From the NCBI GenBank assembly GCA_026388655.1, contig JAPLJI010000154.1, positions 1 through 51,926 of the forward strand: 51,926 nucleotides of DNA. Direction: 5' to 3'. The position numbers and the translations under genes were made by a program. This stretch comes from Pseudomonadota bacterium (lineage in GTDB: Bacteria > Desulfobacterota > JAPLJL01). Below are positions 43,971-51,926 of the stretch, piece by piece. The stretch's first letter is position 1, and each line of letters opens with the position of its first letter. Under the pieces are notes generated by a model. That model ran no database searches, was not told the DNA's origin, and saw nothing but the letters and a program-made list of their open reading frames with translations.

Positions 43971-44249
43971 ATGGCTGAAGAAATCACCAAAAAACTGTCA
44001 GAGGAAGAATTCGTGGTACGAGCCATTAAAAAATTAAAGCGTCCACCTTACCGTGGGATTCATAGCGTTTACAGCGGTTTCAACCAGGCTTTCCGGGAAT
44101 ATTTTGGAGCCAACCCGGTTGAAGCCACTAATAAGCTGGCCCAGGAAGGAAAGCTCCGGACCCGTCCGGTTAAGGGAGGGGTAATGCTCTACCTTCCCGA
44201 GGATATTGAAAACGAAACCCAGAGCGTTTTGAAAAAGATCCTGTCCTGA
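43971..44249 (+). CDS. Small winged-helix-like protein of unknown function
   Basis: 92 residues with an excellent ribosome binding site (GGAGGTGGAAA). The sequence has a helix (EEEFVVRAIKKLKRPP), then 'GIHSVYSGFNQAFREYFG' and 'NPVEATNKLAQEGKLRTRPV', then a hairpin-like 'KGGVMLYLPED'. This order (helix, helix, helix, beta hairpin) fits a winged helix, with the 'RGIHSVYSGFNQAF' part as the likely recognition region. No family name is certain. It stands alone between a CoA-transferase gene and a CitE-like gene; a regulatory role is inference. Confidence 0.8.
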   Translation: MAEEITKKLSEEEFVVRAIKKLKRPPYRGIHSVYSGFNQAFREYFGANPVEATNKLAQEGKLRTRPVKGGVMLYLPEDIENETQSVLKKILS

Positions 44250-44403
44250 AATTTATCCGGACCAGAATCTTTTCACTCTGGCTATAGCTTTCTTGGCCCG
44301 GGCCAGACCCCGGTTAATATTTTTCATATACACCAATTAACCCTTGATTGCTAATCAAACCTAACTATTTTCGTTTCTTAATATTTAAGCCGAGGTGAAT
44401 CCC

Positions 44404-45291
44404 ATGGAAGAACTCAAGTTGCGCCGCTCCATGCTCTTTGTCCCCGGAATTTCCCTGAAAATGATCTCCAAGGGAACCGGTCTCCCGGCCGACAGCATAA
44501 TTCTCGATCTGGAAGACGCGGTGGAATTCGCGAAAAAAGCCGAGGCCAGGGCCGTGGTTCAGCAGGCCCTCAAAGAGGTGGATTTCGGCGAAAAAGAAAT
44601 CGTCCTGCGGATCAACAGCCTTGACACCAAATTCGCCGAGGAAGATCTCAAGTCCTGCCTGAACTTAAAAATCGACACCATTCTTCTCCCCAAGGTCAAC
44701 CAGCCGGAAGATATTAAGAAACTCGACTCCCTGATTGGCCGGCTGGCCCGGGAAAAAGGTATCCCCGAAAATAAGACCAGAATCATGGCCATGATGGAAA
44801 CCCCGGCCGGGGTTCTCAATTCGGCGCCCATCGCCCTGGCCAGCCCCCGGATGTCCGGTTTCATGCTGGGCGCCGCGGATTTGACCAAGGATACCCGGGC
44901 AAAAATAACCGAGTCGAGGGTGGAATTGCTCTTCGCGATGAGCCAGGTCCTCTATTCCGCCCGGATTGCCGGAATTGACGCGATTGACAGCCCCTATTTC
45001 AATATTAAAAACGAAAAAGGCCTGGAGGAGCACACCCTGCAGGCCATGCGCCTTGGCTATGACGGAAAAGCCGTCATTCATCCCGGCCAGATTGAAATCG
45101 TCAACCGGATTTTCTCCCCTGCCCCGGAAGAAATCGAAAGAGCCAAACGGATCATCAACGCATTCGAAACCGCCCAGAAGGAAGGTAAGGGGGTAACCAC
45201 GGTTGGCGGAGAATTAATCGAGCACCTCCATGTCACGCAAGCTCAAAGAATGCTTAAAATCGCTGAGCGCACCGGGGCAAGACTGCAGTAA
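44404..45291 (+). CDS. HpcH/HpaI aldolase / CitE-like lyase
   Basis: 295 residues from ATG 44404, with GAGGTGAAT before it. CitE-family motifs: 'RRSMLFVPGISLKMISKG', 'DSIILDLEDAVEFAKKAEAR' with the metal-linked acidic residues, 'IMAMMETPAGVLNSA' with the metal-binding Glu, 'FMLGAADLTKDT', and 'YDGKAVIHPGQIEIVNRIF'. Such enzymes cleave or form malyl-CoA, citryl-CoA or related acyl-CoA thioesters; the exact substrate cannot be read from sequence. Neighbouring CoA-transferase and acyl-CoA dehydrogenase genes point to organic-acid or acyl-CoA metabolism. Confidence 0.9.
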   Translation: MEELKLRRSMLFVPGISLKMISKGTGLPADSIILDLEDAVEFAKKAEARAVVQQALKEVDFGEKEIVLRINSLDTKFAEEDLKSCLNLKIDTILLPKVNQPEDIKKLDSLIGRLAREKGIPENKTRIMAMMETPAGVLNSAPIALASPRMSGFMLGAADLTKDTRAKITESRVELLFAMSQVLYSARIAGIDAIDSPYFNIKNEKGLEEHTLQAMRLGYDGKAVIHPGQIEIVNRIFSPAPEEIERAKRIINAFETAQKEGKGVTTVGGELIEHLHVTQAQRMLKIAERTGARLQ

Positions 45292-45385
45292 ATCCCATCG
45301 CTTTTTAAAATTTCTTTTCGGATCCAAATCCCGAAGGGCCGGACAAACAGCTCCCTCGGGACCCTCCCAACCACATTTTCCGGCT

Positions 45386-47344
45386 TCAACCCGGTTTTCC
45401 GTTTGTTTCCAGCCAAGCTTGAAACATCAACACATCCCAAAGCAGATACTGCCAGTTACATCTGCCTGAAACATGCTCCTGCCATTTTTCTCTAATCGGG
45501 CCGGGAGAGAAAAAACCTTCCTTCACAAGTCTATTTTCACCCAGCAAATCTTCCGCCCAGTCCCTCAACGGCCCCCGTAGCCAGGAATCAATCGGAACCC
45601 CGAATCCCATCTTTGGTCTTTCAAATAATTCCGTTGGGACATACTTGGATAAAATCTTCCGCAAAATCCATTTGCCTTTTCCTTTCCGGATTTTCAAATT
45701 TAAGGGAAGCCGCCAGGCAAATTCCACCACCCGGTGATCCAAAACCGGCACCCGGGCCTCCAGGCTAACCCCCATGCTGGCCCGGTCCAACTTGGTCAAA
45801 ATATCATCGGGAAGATAGCCGATCGTATCCCTGAACATCATTTGGTAATTAAGGTTATCAAACCGGCCGGCCGGCCCGGCCTCCGGGCGGTAATCGCCGG
45901 GCTCCCCGGGGCCATTCACCACCGCGGAGGGATCGGTCCAGTGCGAGAGCAGTAATTTATACAGGCTGGGAAAGTCCCTCACCGTGATGATTTCCGCTAA
46001 TTTATGAACCTTATCACCGATGCGGCCGTCCGGAAATTCCTTCCGGAAGATCGGGTTAAGCGGGGTCAGAATCTGATCCCATCGCGCCGGGTTCAGGATG
46101 GTCAGGGCCCGGGCCAGGCCGGCCCGGATCCGGGGGGGACACCACCCGACCGCTTTCCAGATATTCCTCCCCCAGGCGTACCGGTTATAGCCCCCGAACA
46201 ACTCATCCCCTCCATCACCTGACAGGCTTACGGTCACCTCCCTCCGCGCCAGCTCGGAGACCAGAAACGTGGGAATCTGGGAGGAGTCCGAAAAGGGCTC
46301 ATCATACAAAACCGGGAGCCGGGGAATCACCGCCAGGGCTTCCCGGGGAGTGACATAAAGCTCGGTATGATCAGTTCCCAGATGCCGGGCCACTTCCCGG
46401 GCCCGCTCGGCTTCGTTGTAACCCCCTTCCAAAAAACCGATCGTGAAGGTTTTCACCGGCCGACCGCTCTGGGCCTGCATTAAAGACACTACCGTCGAAG
46501 AATCTATCCCCCCGGAAAGAAACGCACCCAGGGGAACGTCGGAAATCATCCGGAGTTTTACCGAATCTTTCAGCAATATTTCCAGTTGCTCCACGCCTTC
46601 GGAATCCGTCCCCCGGAAAGGATCCGAAATTCCCGCTTGCGCGACCCGGCCGGCCGACCAGAAAGGCTGGGGCTCGGCCTGATCGTTCTCCATCCGGGAA
46701 GATACTTTCAAAAAACACCCCGGCAGAAGTTTCTTGACCTTCCGGTAAATCGAAAACGGAGAAGGAATGTAATTGTGGCGCAGGTAAAGGGCTAGGGCTT
46801 CCCGGTCGATCTCGCCCTGGAAACCGGGAAAGGTTTTCAAGGCTTTCAGTTCCGAGCCGAAAATAAAAGCTCCGCCTTCCCACCCGTAATAAAGAGGCTT
46901 GATACCCAGGCGATCCCGGACCAGATAGAGAGCCCTTTCCTTCCGATCCCAGAGGGCGAAGGCAAACATCCCGACCAACCGGGCCAGCGCGCCCGGGATG
47001 CCCCACTCCTCGACTGCGGCCAGGATCACCTCGGTGTCCGAATGGCCCCGGAAATGATGACCCCGGGGTTCCAGGTCTTTTCTCAGCTCGGGAAAATTAT
47101 AGACCTCGCCGTTATACACGATCGCGAATCTTCCGCTCTCCGAAAACATGGGCTGATGCCCTTCCGAGGAGAGATCGATGATCGCCAGGCGGCGGTGGGC
47201 CAGCCCGATCCCGGCTCCCGGATCGAACCAGATTCCCTCGTCATCCGGGCCTCGATGGGTCAGGGTGCCGGCCATCCGTTTCAGCCTTTCCCCCCAGGCC
47301 TCCGGGCCGATTTCAGCTCCCCAGATTCCAGCAATTCCGCACAT
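45386..47344 (-). CDS. asnB: Asparagine synthase (glutamine-hydrolysing)
   Basis: 652 residues from ATG 47344, which gives the required N-terminal Cys (MCGIAGIWG); the longer frame would mask it. The glutaminase domain has 'RRLAIIDLSSEGHQPMFSES' and 'VYNGEVYNFPELR'. The synthetase domain has the pyrophosphate loop 'FLSGGIDSSTVVSLM' and 'SLSGDGGDELFGGYNRY'. Members of this length in polysaccharide clusters often amidate sugars or peptides rather than make free asparagine. It heads for the glycosyltransferase genes upstream on the same strand, so such a role is plausible. Confidence 0.92.
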   Translation of the reverse strand: MCGIAGIWGAEIGPEAWGERLKRMAGTLTHRGPDDEGIWFDPGAGIGLAHRRLAIIDLSSEGHQPMFSESGRFAIVYNGEVYNFPELRKDLEPRGHHFRGHSDTEVILAAVEEWGIPGALARLVGMFAFALWDRKERALYLVRDRLGIKPLYYGWEGGAFIFGSELKALKTFPGFQGEIDREALALYLRHNYIPSPFSIYRKVKKLLPGCFLKVSSRMENDQAEPQPFWSAGRVAQAGISDPFRGTDSEGVEQLEILLKDSVKLRMISDVPLGAFLSGGIDSSTVVSLMQAQSGRPVKTFTIGFLEGGYNEAERAREVARHLGTDHTELYVTPREALAVIPRLPVLYDEPFSDSSQIPTFLVSELARREVTVSLSGDGGDELFGGYNRYAWGRNIWKAVGWCPPRIRAGLARALTILNPARWDQILTPLNPIFRKEFPDGRIGDKVHKLAEIITVRDFPSLYKLLLSHWTDPSAVVNGPGEPGDYRPEAGPAGRFDNLNYQMMFRDTIGYLPDDILTKLDRASMGVSLEARVPVLDHRVVEFAWRLPLNLKIRKGKGKWILRKILSKYVPTELFERPKMGFGVPIDSWLRGPLRDWAEDLLGENRLVKEGFFSPGPIREKWQEHVSGRCNWQYLLWDVLMFQAWLETNGKPG

Positions 47345-47399
47345 TCTCAATCCCGAATCGAAACTAATTGATACTTCGACGGCACTCAAACCCCGGGGT

Positions 47400-48629
47400 T
47401 CAGACCGGGGAAGTCGAAGGGTTGATTAAATTTAAAAGTGCCTTTTGCGTTCTTTCCACCAGTTTTTCGATGGTATATTCATCCCGGATTCTTTTCCTCG
47501 CCTTTTGTCCCAGTTCCCTTCTTTCACCTTCCGGCAGATCGATTAATTTATCCAGGGCGGAAGCCAGGGCCGCGGAATCCCCGGGGGGTACCGTCTTCCC
47601 GGTGTCACCCACCAGCAAGGCCGAATCCCCCACTTCGGTGACCACGCAAGGAATTCCGCAGGCCATGGATTCTCCGATCACGTTGGAAAACCCTTCCGTG
47701 AAAGCCGAAGAAACCGATATATCCAGGGCGTTATATACCGCGGGCATATCCCTCCGGCTTCCCGTCCAGCTCAACACCTCATCCAAGCCCAGTTTCTTTC
47801 CCAGGCATTTCAGCTCTTCCCGGTATCCGGACGGTCCATCCCCGACGCAAACAAAGCCAAGACTCATCTTTCGGGAATTCAAGCTGGCCGCGGCTTGGAG
47901 AAAATTGCCGTGATCTTTCATCGGGTCCAGCCGCCCGATCAATCCGATCAGGATGGTCCGCTCCGGGATTTTCCACTCTTTCCTGACCGCCATTCGCAAT
48001 TCCGGGGACGGGCGAAAGCAATCGGAGTCTATACCGTTGGGAATCACCATCATTTTCTTTCTCTGATAGCCCCGATCCGCGTGATAGGAAAAACCGCTTC
48101 GGGAGTTGGCGATGATCAAATCCGGCAGATTGGACAACCAGCCGCTGATCCGGAAATTCATCCTGGAACCCCAGTCCGGCAGGCTCTGGTCGATATTTGA
48201 AGCCCGGATGCCCCAGACCACTTTCATTTTAGGAAAAAATATTTTCATCAGGGCGGCTAAATTGTTGGGTACGGATAAAAAGCTGTAGATGATATCCGGC
48301 TTCTCCCGGGAAAGAAACCTGGACAAGGTGGAGACATACTTTAATACCTCCCAGCGCCCCCGGGAAGCCGGATCAGCCGGGGCGGCCCCCGCCGTTTTAT
48401 TTCCTCCGGGACGGACTTTTTCTGACTGACTGGACCCCTCATCCAGGTTGGCCAACGGTATCCCCGATTTTCTCAGCTCGCTCTCCAGGCCGCCTCTTCC
48501 GTAAAAACAGACCGCGGTGACGTCGAATCGGTCCCGGTCCAGGTTCCGCGCCAGGGCGATCAGCTGCCGCTCGCTTCCTCCATATTCCAGTGACAAGGTT
48601 AAAAAGTGAATTTTTACTTTCTGGCTCAT
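47400..48629 (-). CDS. Family 4-type glycosyltransferase
   Basis: 409 residues of GT-B fold. N-terminal: 'HFLTLSLEYGGSERQLIALA', and 'LPDLIIANSRSGFSYHADRG'. The donor-binding part has 'LIGLIGRLDPMKDHGNFLQA' and the EX7E-like motif 'EGFSNVIGESMACGIPCVV', then 'LLVGDTGKTVPPGDSAALA'. It adds a sugar from a nucleotide donor to a surface glycan or lipid carrier. Its stop lies 55 bp before the asnB start. Confidence 0.92.
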   Translation of the reverse strand: MSQKVKIHFLTLSLEYGGSERQLIALARNLDRDRFDVTAVCFYGRGGLESELRKSGIPLANLDEGSSQSEKVRPGGNKTAGAAPADPASRGRWEVLKYVSTLSRFLSREKPDIIYSFLSVPNNLAALMKIFFPKMKVVWGIRASNIDQSLPDWGSRMNFRISGWLSNLPDLIIANSRSGFSYHADRGYQRKKMMVIPNGIDSDCFRPSPELRMAVRKEWKIPERTILIGLIGRLDPMKDHGNFLQAAASLNSRKMSLGFVCVGDGPSGYREELKCLGKKLGLDEVLSWTGSRRDMPAVYNALDISVSSAFTEGFSNVIGESMACGIPCVVTEVGDSALLVGDTGKTVPPGDSAALASALDKLIDLPEGERRELGQKARKRIRDEYTIEKLVERTQKALLNLINPSTSPV

Positions 48630-48986
48630 GGAAAAATCAGCAATCCATCTTTTTCACTCGGGGGGAAAACCCGGAAGGAGCAGTTTGTTAATATTCGCTT
48701 CCAATCAACCCCGCGACTTCCCAGAGTTAAAGCCCGGAGCATATTCGGGGTTGAACATTCAGTGTAAACTCCGCGACGCTTGCCCTGTAAGGGAAGCAAT
48801 CTAATATTTTGATTTGAAGCCAAATCATGTTTTATTTCCAACAAGGCCAGTCATGTGCATAGGCCAATAATTAATATTAAAATTTCCATAATCCATATTG
48901 ATATTACCAAAATAAGTTTTTTATCGAATTGGAAGAAGCCTTTAATGCCGCAAGTGTGACACTAGATCATTGAATCCAGCATTTGT
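48630..48986. other. Intergenic region with a palindromic hairpin (357 bp)
   Basis: TCAACCCCG (48705-48713) and CGGGGTTGA (48746-48754) are perfect 9-bp arms. They are surrounded by weaker outer arms AATATTCGCTTCC (48690-48702) and GGAAGCAATCTAATATT (48792-48808). The rest (48810-48986) is AT-rich with nothing recognised. A 72-residue frame on the minus strand is not convincing. Confidence 0.5.
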
Positions 48987-50132
48987 CTAGTGATACAAAG
49001 AATATATTTGGCCGAGAAGTTGATCATAAAGATTGCTATACGAATCAACCATAATATCCAGATTATATTTTCCAATTACACTGAATCTTGCATTTTGACC
49101 AATTTGGTTTGCCCATTCGATATTTCTAGCTATTTTAGTCAACGCCTCTGCCAATTTTTCCGGATCTCCCGGTGGTATCAGAATACCGGTTACTTGATGT
49201 TCAATAAGCTCTAGCACCCCTCCGACCGCACTGGCAACAATAGGTTTACCCCAAGCCATGGCTTCCATTACCGCATTTGGCATACCTTCGCTCAATGAAG
49301 GCAAAACGAATATATCTATCAGCTCATAAATAGGACGCATATCCTCTTGATAGCCCGTAAATTTTAAATTTTGTTTTATTTCAAGCTCTCGCGCCTGATG
49401 AACCAAATTTTTCATTAATTTCCCTTCACCCACAATAAGCAAATAAAGTCTTGGGTCTGATTTCAATGCAATCTTCAAAGCATTTAAAAGATAAGTATGG
49501 CCTTTTTCTACAGTCAATCTTCCAACTGTTCCAAGGATTATTTTGTCTTTTCCAATCCCAAATTTTTCTCTTTGTTTGAAAATATCCGGTTTTTCAGATG
49601 AGGGAGGCAATTCGATCCCGTTGTATATCACCTCAAGCTTTTCTGGTATTATGCCTAATTCATTGATACAAAATTCTTTTGCTAATTTGGTATTAATAGT
49701 CACCTTGTCGGATAATCTATTGGTAAGATTTTCCAGCCAGATCTGCCATCCCTTCATTTTCAACCCTTCGACCTGGAACCCGCGCACCGAGGAAACGATT
49801 ACCGGCGCCTGGGCCAGCCGGCCGAGAATCCTGCCGATCACGTTGGAGTAGAACAGAAATGACTGGATGATTTCGAATTTTTCCCGGAGAATCAGGAGAA
49901 ATATTTTCACCACTCCGAAAAGGATCAGACTCAACCGGTTATAATCTATTACCTCCATCCCTTTCTTCTTCAAATCCCGGATCAGGATATGGTCCCCCTT
50001 GGTCAGGCTGACCACGGTGGGAAGATATCCCCGCTGCTTCAGGCCGACCAGGAGCTGCACCAATACCTTTTGGGTTCCTCCGCCCCGCCTCAAACTATCG
50101 ATGATGAAGAGAATTTTGATCGTTTTTTTCAC
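48987..50132 (-). CDS. Glycosyltransferase with mosaic base composition
   Basis: 381 residues from a GTG overlapping the methyltransferase stop (GTGA). GT-B fold: 'FIIDSLRRGGGTQKVLVQLL', 'VIVSSVRGFQVEGLKMKGW', 'KIILGTVGRLTVEKGHTYLL', 'EGMPNAVMEAMAWGKPIVA'. By hand count the first third (50100-49741) is about 54% GC like its surroundings, but 49740-49441 is about 35% GC and the AT bias continues to the gene's end. The change falls near residue 130, within the acceptor domain, before the helix that precedes the donor domain. This suggests a recombinant gene, with the 3' part acquired from elsewhere. Confidence 0.9.
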   Translation of the reverse strand: MKKTIKILFIIDSLRRGGGTQKVLVQLLVGLKQRGYLPTVVSLTKGDHILIRDLKKKGMEVIDYNRLSLILFGVVKIFLLILREKFEIIQSFLFYSNVIGRILGRLAQAPVIVSSVRGFQVEGLKMKGWQIWLENLTNRLSDKVTINTKLAKEFCINELGIIPEKLEVIYNGIELPPSSEKPDIFKQREKFGIGKDKIILGTVGRLTVEKGHTYLLNALKIALKSDPRLYLLIVGEGKLMKNLVHQARELEIKQNLKFTGYQEDMRPIYELIDIFVLPSLSEGMPNAVMEAMAWGKPIVASAVGGVLELIEHQVTGILIPPGDPEKLAEALTKIARNIEWANQIGQNARFSVIGKYNLDIMVDSYSNLYDQLLGQIYSLYH

Positions 50133-50905
50133 TTTTTAACCAAAACAAATTCATTACATCCAGTATGTCCGGAAGTAGGCACGAATCTTTTCGTCCGAAA
50201 TCCTTCTCCCTCGATCCTCTTAATAACTTCATCGGGGGAAGCATACTCGTAAGGATACCCACCGACCCAGTCAACCACATCGTGAATAAAATCCATTCCT
50301 CGCATTTTTTCAAACGGGTTTTTAAAGGAGACTAACGATTCTAAAAAGAATATTCCCGCGAAAAAATATACCAGGATAGTTTTCCCGAATTCAGAAGAAC
50401 GATTGTACCTTTGCTTTATATTCTTCCAAATTGGCGAAGTAAAATGTTTGTTGTAAATTGACAGCCATAAAATGCCGCCATTTTTAACCAAATCTGCGGA
50501 ATTCTTTATCGCCTTCCACATATTTCCGGTATGGTGAAGCGAGCCCCAGGCGTAAACCACGTCAAATTTCCCGAGCCGGGAAATACTGTCGTCATTCAGG
50601 ATTGAAACCCGCATGAATTCTGGCCTGGATTGACCTGGTGAATATCTTTCCGCATTCCGTTTCGATACCTCAATGCAAACCGGATCAACATCAATCCCGA
50701 CAACCTTTTCGGCTCCCAAAATCGAAGCACAAATCGAGAAGATCCCTGATCCGCAACCCACATCGATGAAACTTTTCCCCTTAATATCATCGGCACCCAA
50801 GATATCAACCAAAGATCTTTTTGCCTGTTCCAGCCTTTCCGGAGTTAAGGAATATGAAGAGAAGTCTTTCCAATTCTCACCGAAACTAAAAATCTTTTCG
50901 CCCAC
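50129..50905 (-). CDS. Class I SAM-dependent methyltransferase
   Basis: 258 residues from a GTG with GGGAG upstream. The SAM-binding motif is 'SFIDVGCGSGIFSICASILG' followed by KVVGIDVDPVCIEVSKRN. Motif II/III 'FDVVYAWGSLHHTGNMWKAI' is also present. A hydrophobic segment (FGKTILVYFFAGIFFLESL) near residue 185-205 may attach it to the membrane. It starts 18 bp past the end of the DUF5989 remnant and overlaps the next glycosyltransferase by four bases. The substrate is unknown; the context suggests a glycan or lipid-linked sugar. Confidence 0.9.
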   Translation of the reverse strand: MGEKIFSFGENWKDFSSYSLTPERLEQAKRSLVDILGADDIKGKSFIDVGCGSGIFSICASILGAEKVVGIDVDPVCIEVSKRNAERYSPGQSRPEFMRVSILNDDSISRLGKFDVVYAWGSLHHTGNMWKAIKNSADLVKNGGILWLSIYNKHFTSPIWKNIKQRYNRSSEFGKTILVYFFAGIFFLESLVSFKNPFEKMRGMDFIHDVVDWVGGYPYEYASPDEVIKRIEGEGFRTKRFVPTSGHTGCNEFVLVKK

Positions 50906-50922
50906 AATTACTCCCGTTGGTT

Positions 50923-51086
50923 CTAGAAAAGGGTATATATAAATGGAGCCACCGCCGAAGTCTCCGACAACACTACACTATCAACGCTCCCAAAAGCAGG
51001 AGAATAACGATAATCGGCGCGAGCCAGAATTTTTTCCGCGTTTTTAAAAACCCCCAAAAATCCTTCAAGGTTTCCGATTTCGGCAT
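50923..51086 (-). pseudogene. DUF5989 small membrane protein gene broken by a 5-bp duplication
   Basis: Starting at ATG 51086 after AAGGAGGCGAGAA, the frame reads MPKSETLKDFWGFLKTRKKF then WLAPIIVILLLLGALIV and stops. In the next frame the family ending SAVAPFIYTLF follows directly and closes with a stop at 50923. The break is a tandem TAGTG-TAGTG on the minus strand (about 50976-50985). Removing one copy restores an uninterrupted 52-residue protein ending 'GALIVLSETSAVAPFIYTLF'. DUF5989 proteins occur beside carbamoyltransferase and SGNH-hydrolase genes, remnants of which lie just upstream here. Confidence 0.8.
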
Positions 51087-51196
51087 TTCTCGCCTCCTTC
51101 CGGATGCATTTGTATTCCGGCGGGTGGGAGCCCTTCGATCCGCGATGGGAATGGCAAAGGCCGAAGGCAAATCTCCCGACCGGTTTGGGCCGGATT

Positions 51197-51379
51197 TCAA
51201 TTGAGATTCTGGTTTTTCAAAAAATTCTCATGAAGATAAAGTTCCAACTCCTGGGCGGCCAGGAAATGCCCCCGTTCATTCCAGTGCCCTGCTCCTTTTA
51301 GCCGGCCGAATCCATGGGGGTTTTCCCCGGTCCGGCCGGATAGTGAATTGTAACCTCGGAAAAATATTGGCAAAATCAA
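51197..51379 (-). pseudogene. C-terminal remnant of an SGNH/GDSL hydrolase-like gene
   Basis: The frame contains 'LKGAGHWNERGHFLAAQELE', the typical C-terminal D/GHxNxxGH block of SGNH hydrolases that carries the catalytic His. The upstream part of the same frame is stopped near 51409, and no catalytic Ser region is visible. It appears to be the tail of a once full-length gene. Confidence 0.55.
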
Positions 51380-51552
51380 TGCTGTTTCTGCAGACGGTCC
51401 GGGTCAAAAGCTGGCTGGGGCCGGGGCTTCCAGTAGGATTCCTTCCGGCTTTTCCATTTCCTTCCCAGCGGATCCCGGCCGGAAATCCTGTTCACCAGGC
51501 AGGCGGCGCTGTCATGATAAAACGCGGAGATGCCAAGGATCCTAATCGGCAT
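51376..51552 (-). pseudogene. N-terminal remnant of a NodU/CmcH-type carbamoyltransferase
   Basis: From ATG 51552 (GAGATAA upstream) the frame begins MPIRILGISAFYHDSAACLV, the well-conserved start of this family, which carries the metal-binding HD pair. After residue 20 the match ends abruptly and the rest of the 58-residue frame is unrelated. The remaining 500 or more residues of a normal carbamoyltransferase are absent, so a large deletion joined its start to the SGNH-like tail. Confidence 0.7.
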
Positions 51553-51643
51553 TTATCTCTTTAATCACAAACTGGAATAAAAGAAACTTGTCTGAAATTG
51601 GCAAAATATACTTTGGTAACCATAAGAATTTCCAAATATTTTA

Positions 51644-51926
51644 TCAATTTCTCAAGCCTAAATATTCAACAAACCGGACGGCAATCCGCTCCCAGCTGTA
51701 TTCCCGCGCTATTTTTCTCCCCTCCATCCCCATCTGCCGGCGAACCCCGGGCTGGGAAACCAGTTTTTCCAGCGCTTGCGCCAGGCCTTTCAAGTCATCT
51801 TTATCAACCAGAAAACCGTTTTCGCCATCCCGAACCAATTCCTCGCTCCCCGGAACCCTCGTCGCGACGACCGGAAGCGCCGCCGCCATGGCCTCCAACA
51901 ATACATTCGGCATGCCTTCATCCCGG
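51644..51926 (-). CDS. Glycosyltransferase, C-terminal part (runs off window)
   Basis: The frame enters from the window edge as RDEGMPNVLLEAMAA, the EX7E-type motif of GT4 glycosyltransferases. It continues 'LPVVATRVPGSEELVRDGEN', then the usual C-terminal helices to a stop at 51644. About 94 residues are visible. The N-terminal acceptor domain lies outside. It belongs to the same surface-polysaccharide region as the two other glycosyltransferases. Confidence 0.88.
   Translation of the reverse strand, partial: RDEGMPNVLLEAMAAALPVVATRVPGSEELVRDGENGFLVDKDDLKGLAQALEKLVSQPGVRRQMGMEGRKIAREYSWERIAVRFVEYLGLRN

Noticed and set aside
48626-48844. Minus-strand frame of 72 codons
   Set aside because: It lies over the palindromic hairpin and shows no family features; more likely non-coding.

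Overview
The window looks like a chromosomal contig from a Gram-negative, moderately GC-rich bacterium. The evidence is lipoprotein signal peptides, FtsEX with an EnvC-like activator, a CtpA protease, and the order rimP-nusA-infB-DUF503-rbfA-truB-rpsO-pnp-M16 followed by dut. That order, together with ftsE-ftsX-envC-ctpA-divergent polysaccharide deacetylase, is typical of Desulfobacterota (old Deltaproteobacteria). This placement is an inference from gene order and could be wrong at phylum level. I saw no tRNA, rRNA, CRISPR array or prophage.

Layout. Positions 1-5732 (minus strand) hold a MoxR/DUF58/BatA-type cluster with two BatD-like membrane proteins and a TPR/SurA-like protein. Positions 5844-7235 hold a phytoene-desaturase-like FAD oxidoreductase with a clear terminator. 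Positions 7236-8250 are a repeat-rich island with a small GIY-YIG nuclease gene enclosed by nested inverted repeats. A clostripain-family lipoprotein follows, then a 1141-residue Ig-like surface lipoprotein with its own promoter and terminator. Positions 13648-16450 hold two tandem M16 peptidase genes, one of them frameshifted. Next come rtcA, a Cys-rich protein, a YhaM-like exonuclease, a CPBP protease and dut. Positions 21416-31438 are the translation/RNA operon, read leftwards from a good promoter at 31539-31511 through a leader terminator. Positions 32268-37348 are the cell-division/envelope cluster (ftsE, ftsX, envC-like, ctpA, polysaccharide deacetylase). Positions 37483-45291 (plus strand) carry a periplasmic binding protein, dprA-topA, a deleted acyl-CoA dehydrogenase, a CoA-transferase, a small unknown protein and a CitE-like lyase. 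Positions 45386-51926 (minus strand) are a surface-polysaccharide region: asnB, three glycosyltransferases, a methyltransferase, and wreckage of a carbamoyltransferase/SGNH/DUF5989 locus.

Two themes stand out. First, the intergenic spaces are packed with several families of palindromic repeats and 7-bp-period arrays. Some are nested in one another, some form the N-terminus or the inside of genes, and one pair of arms encloses the GIY-YIG gene almost exactly. Second, several genes are visibly broken: a +1 shift in an M16 peptidase, a large internal deletion in an acyl-CoA dehydrogenase, a 5-bp duplication in the DUF5989 gene and a truncated carbamoyltransferase. Repeat traffic and small deletions appear to be reshaping the accessory parts of this genome, while the housekeeping operons are intact.
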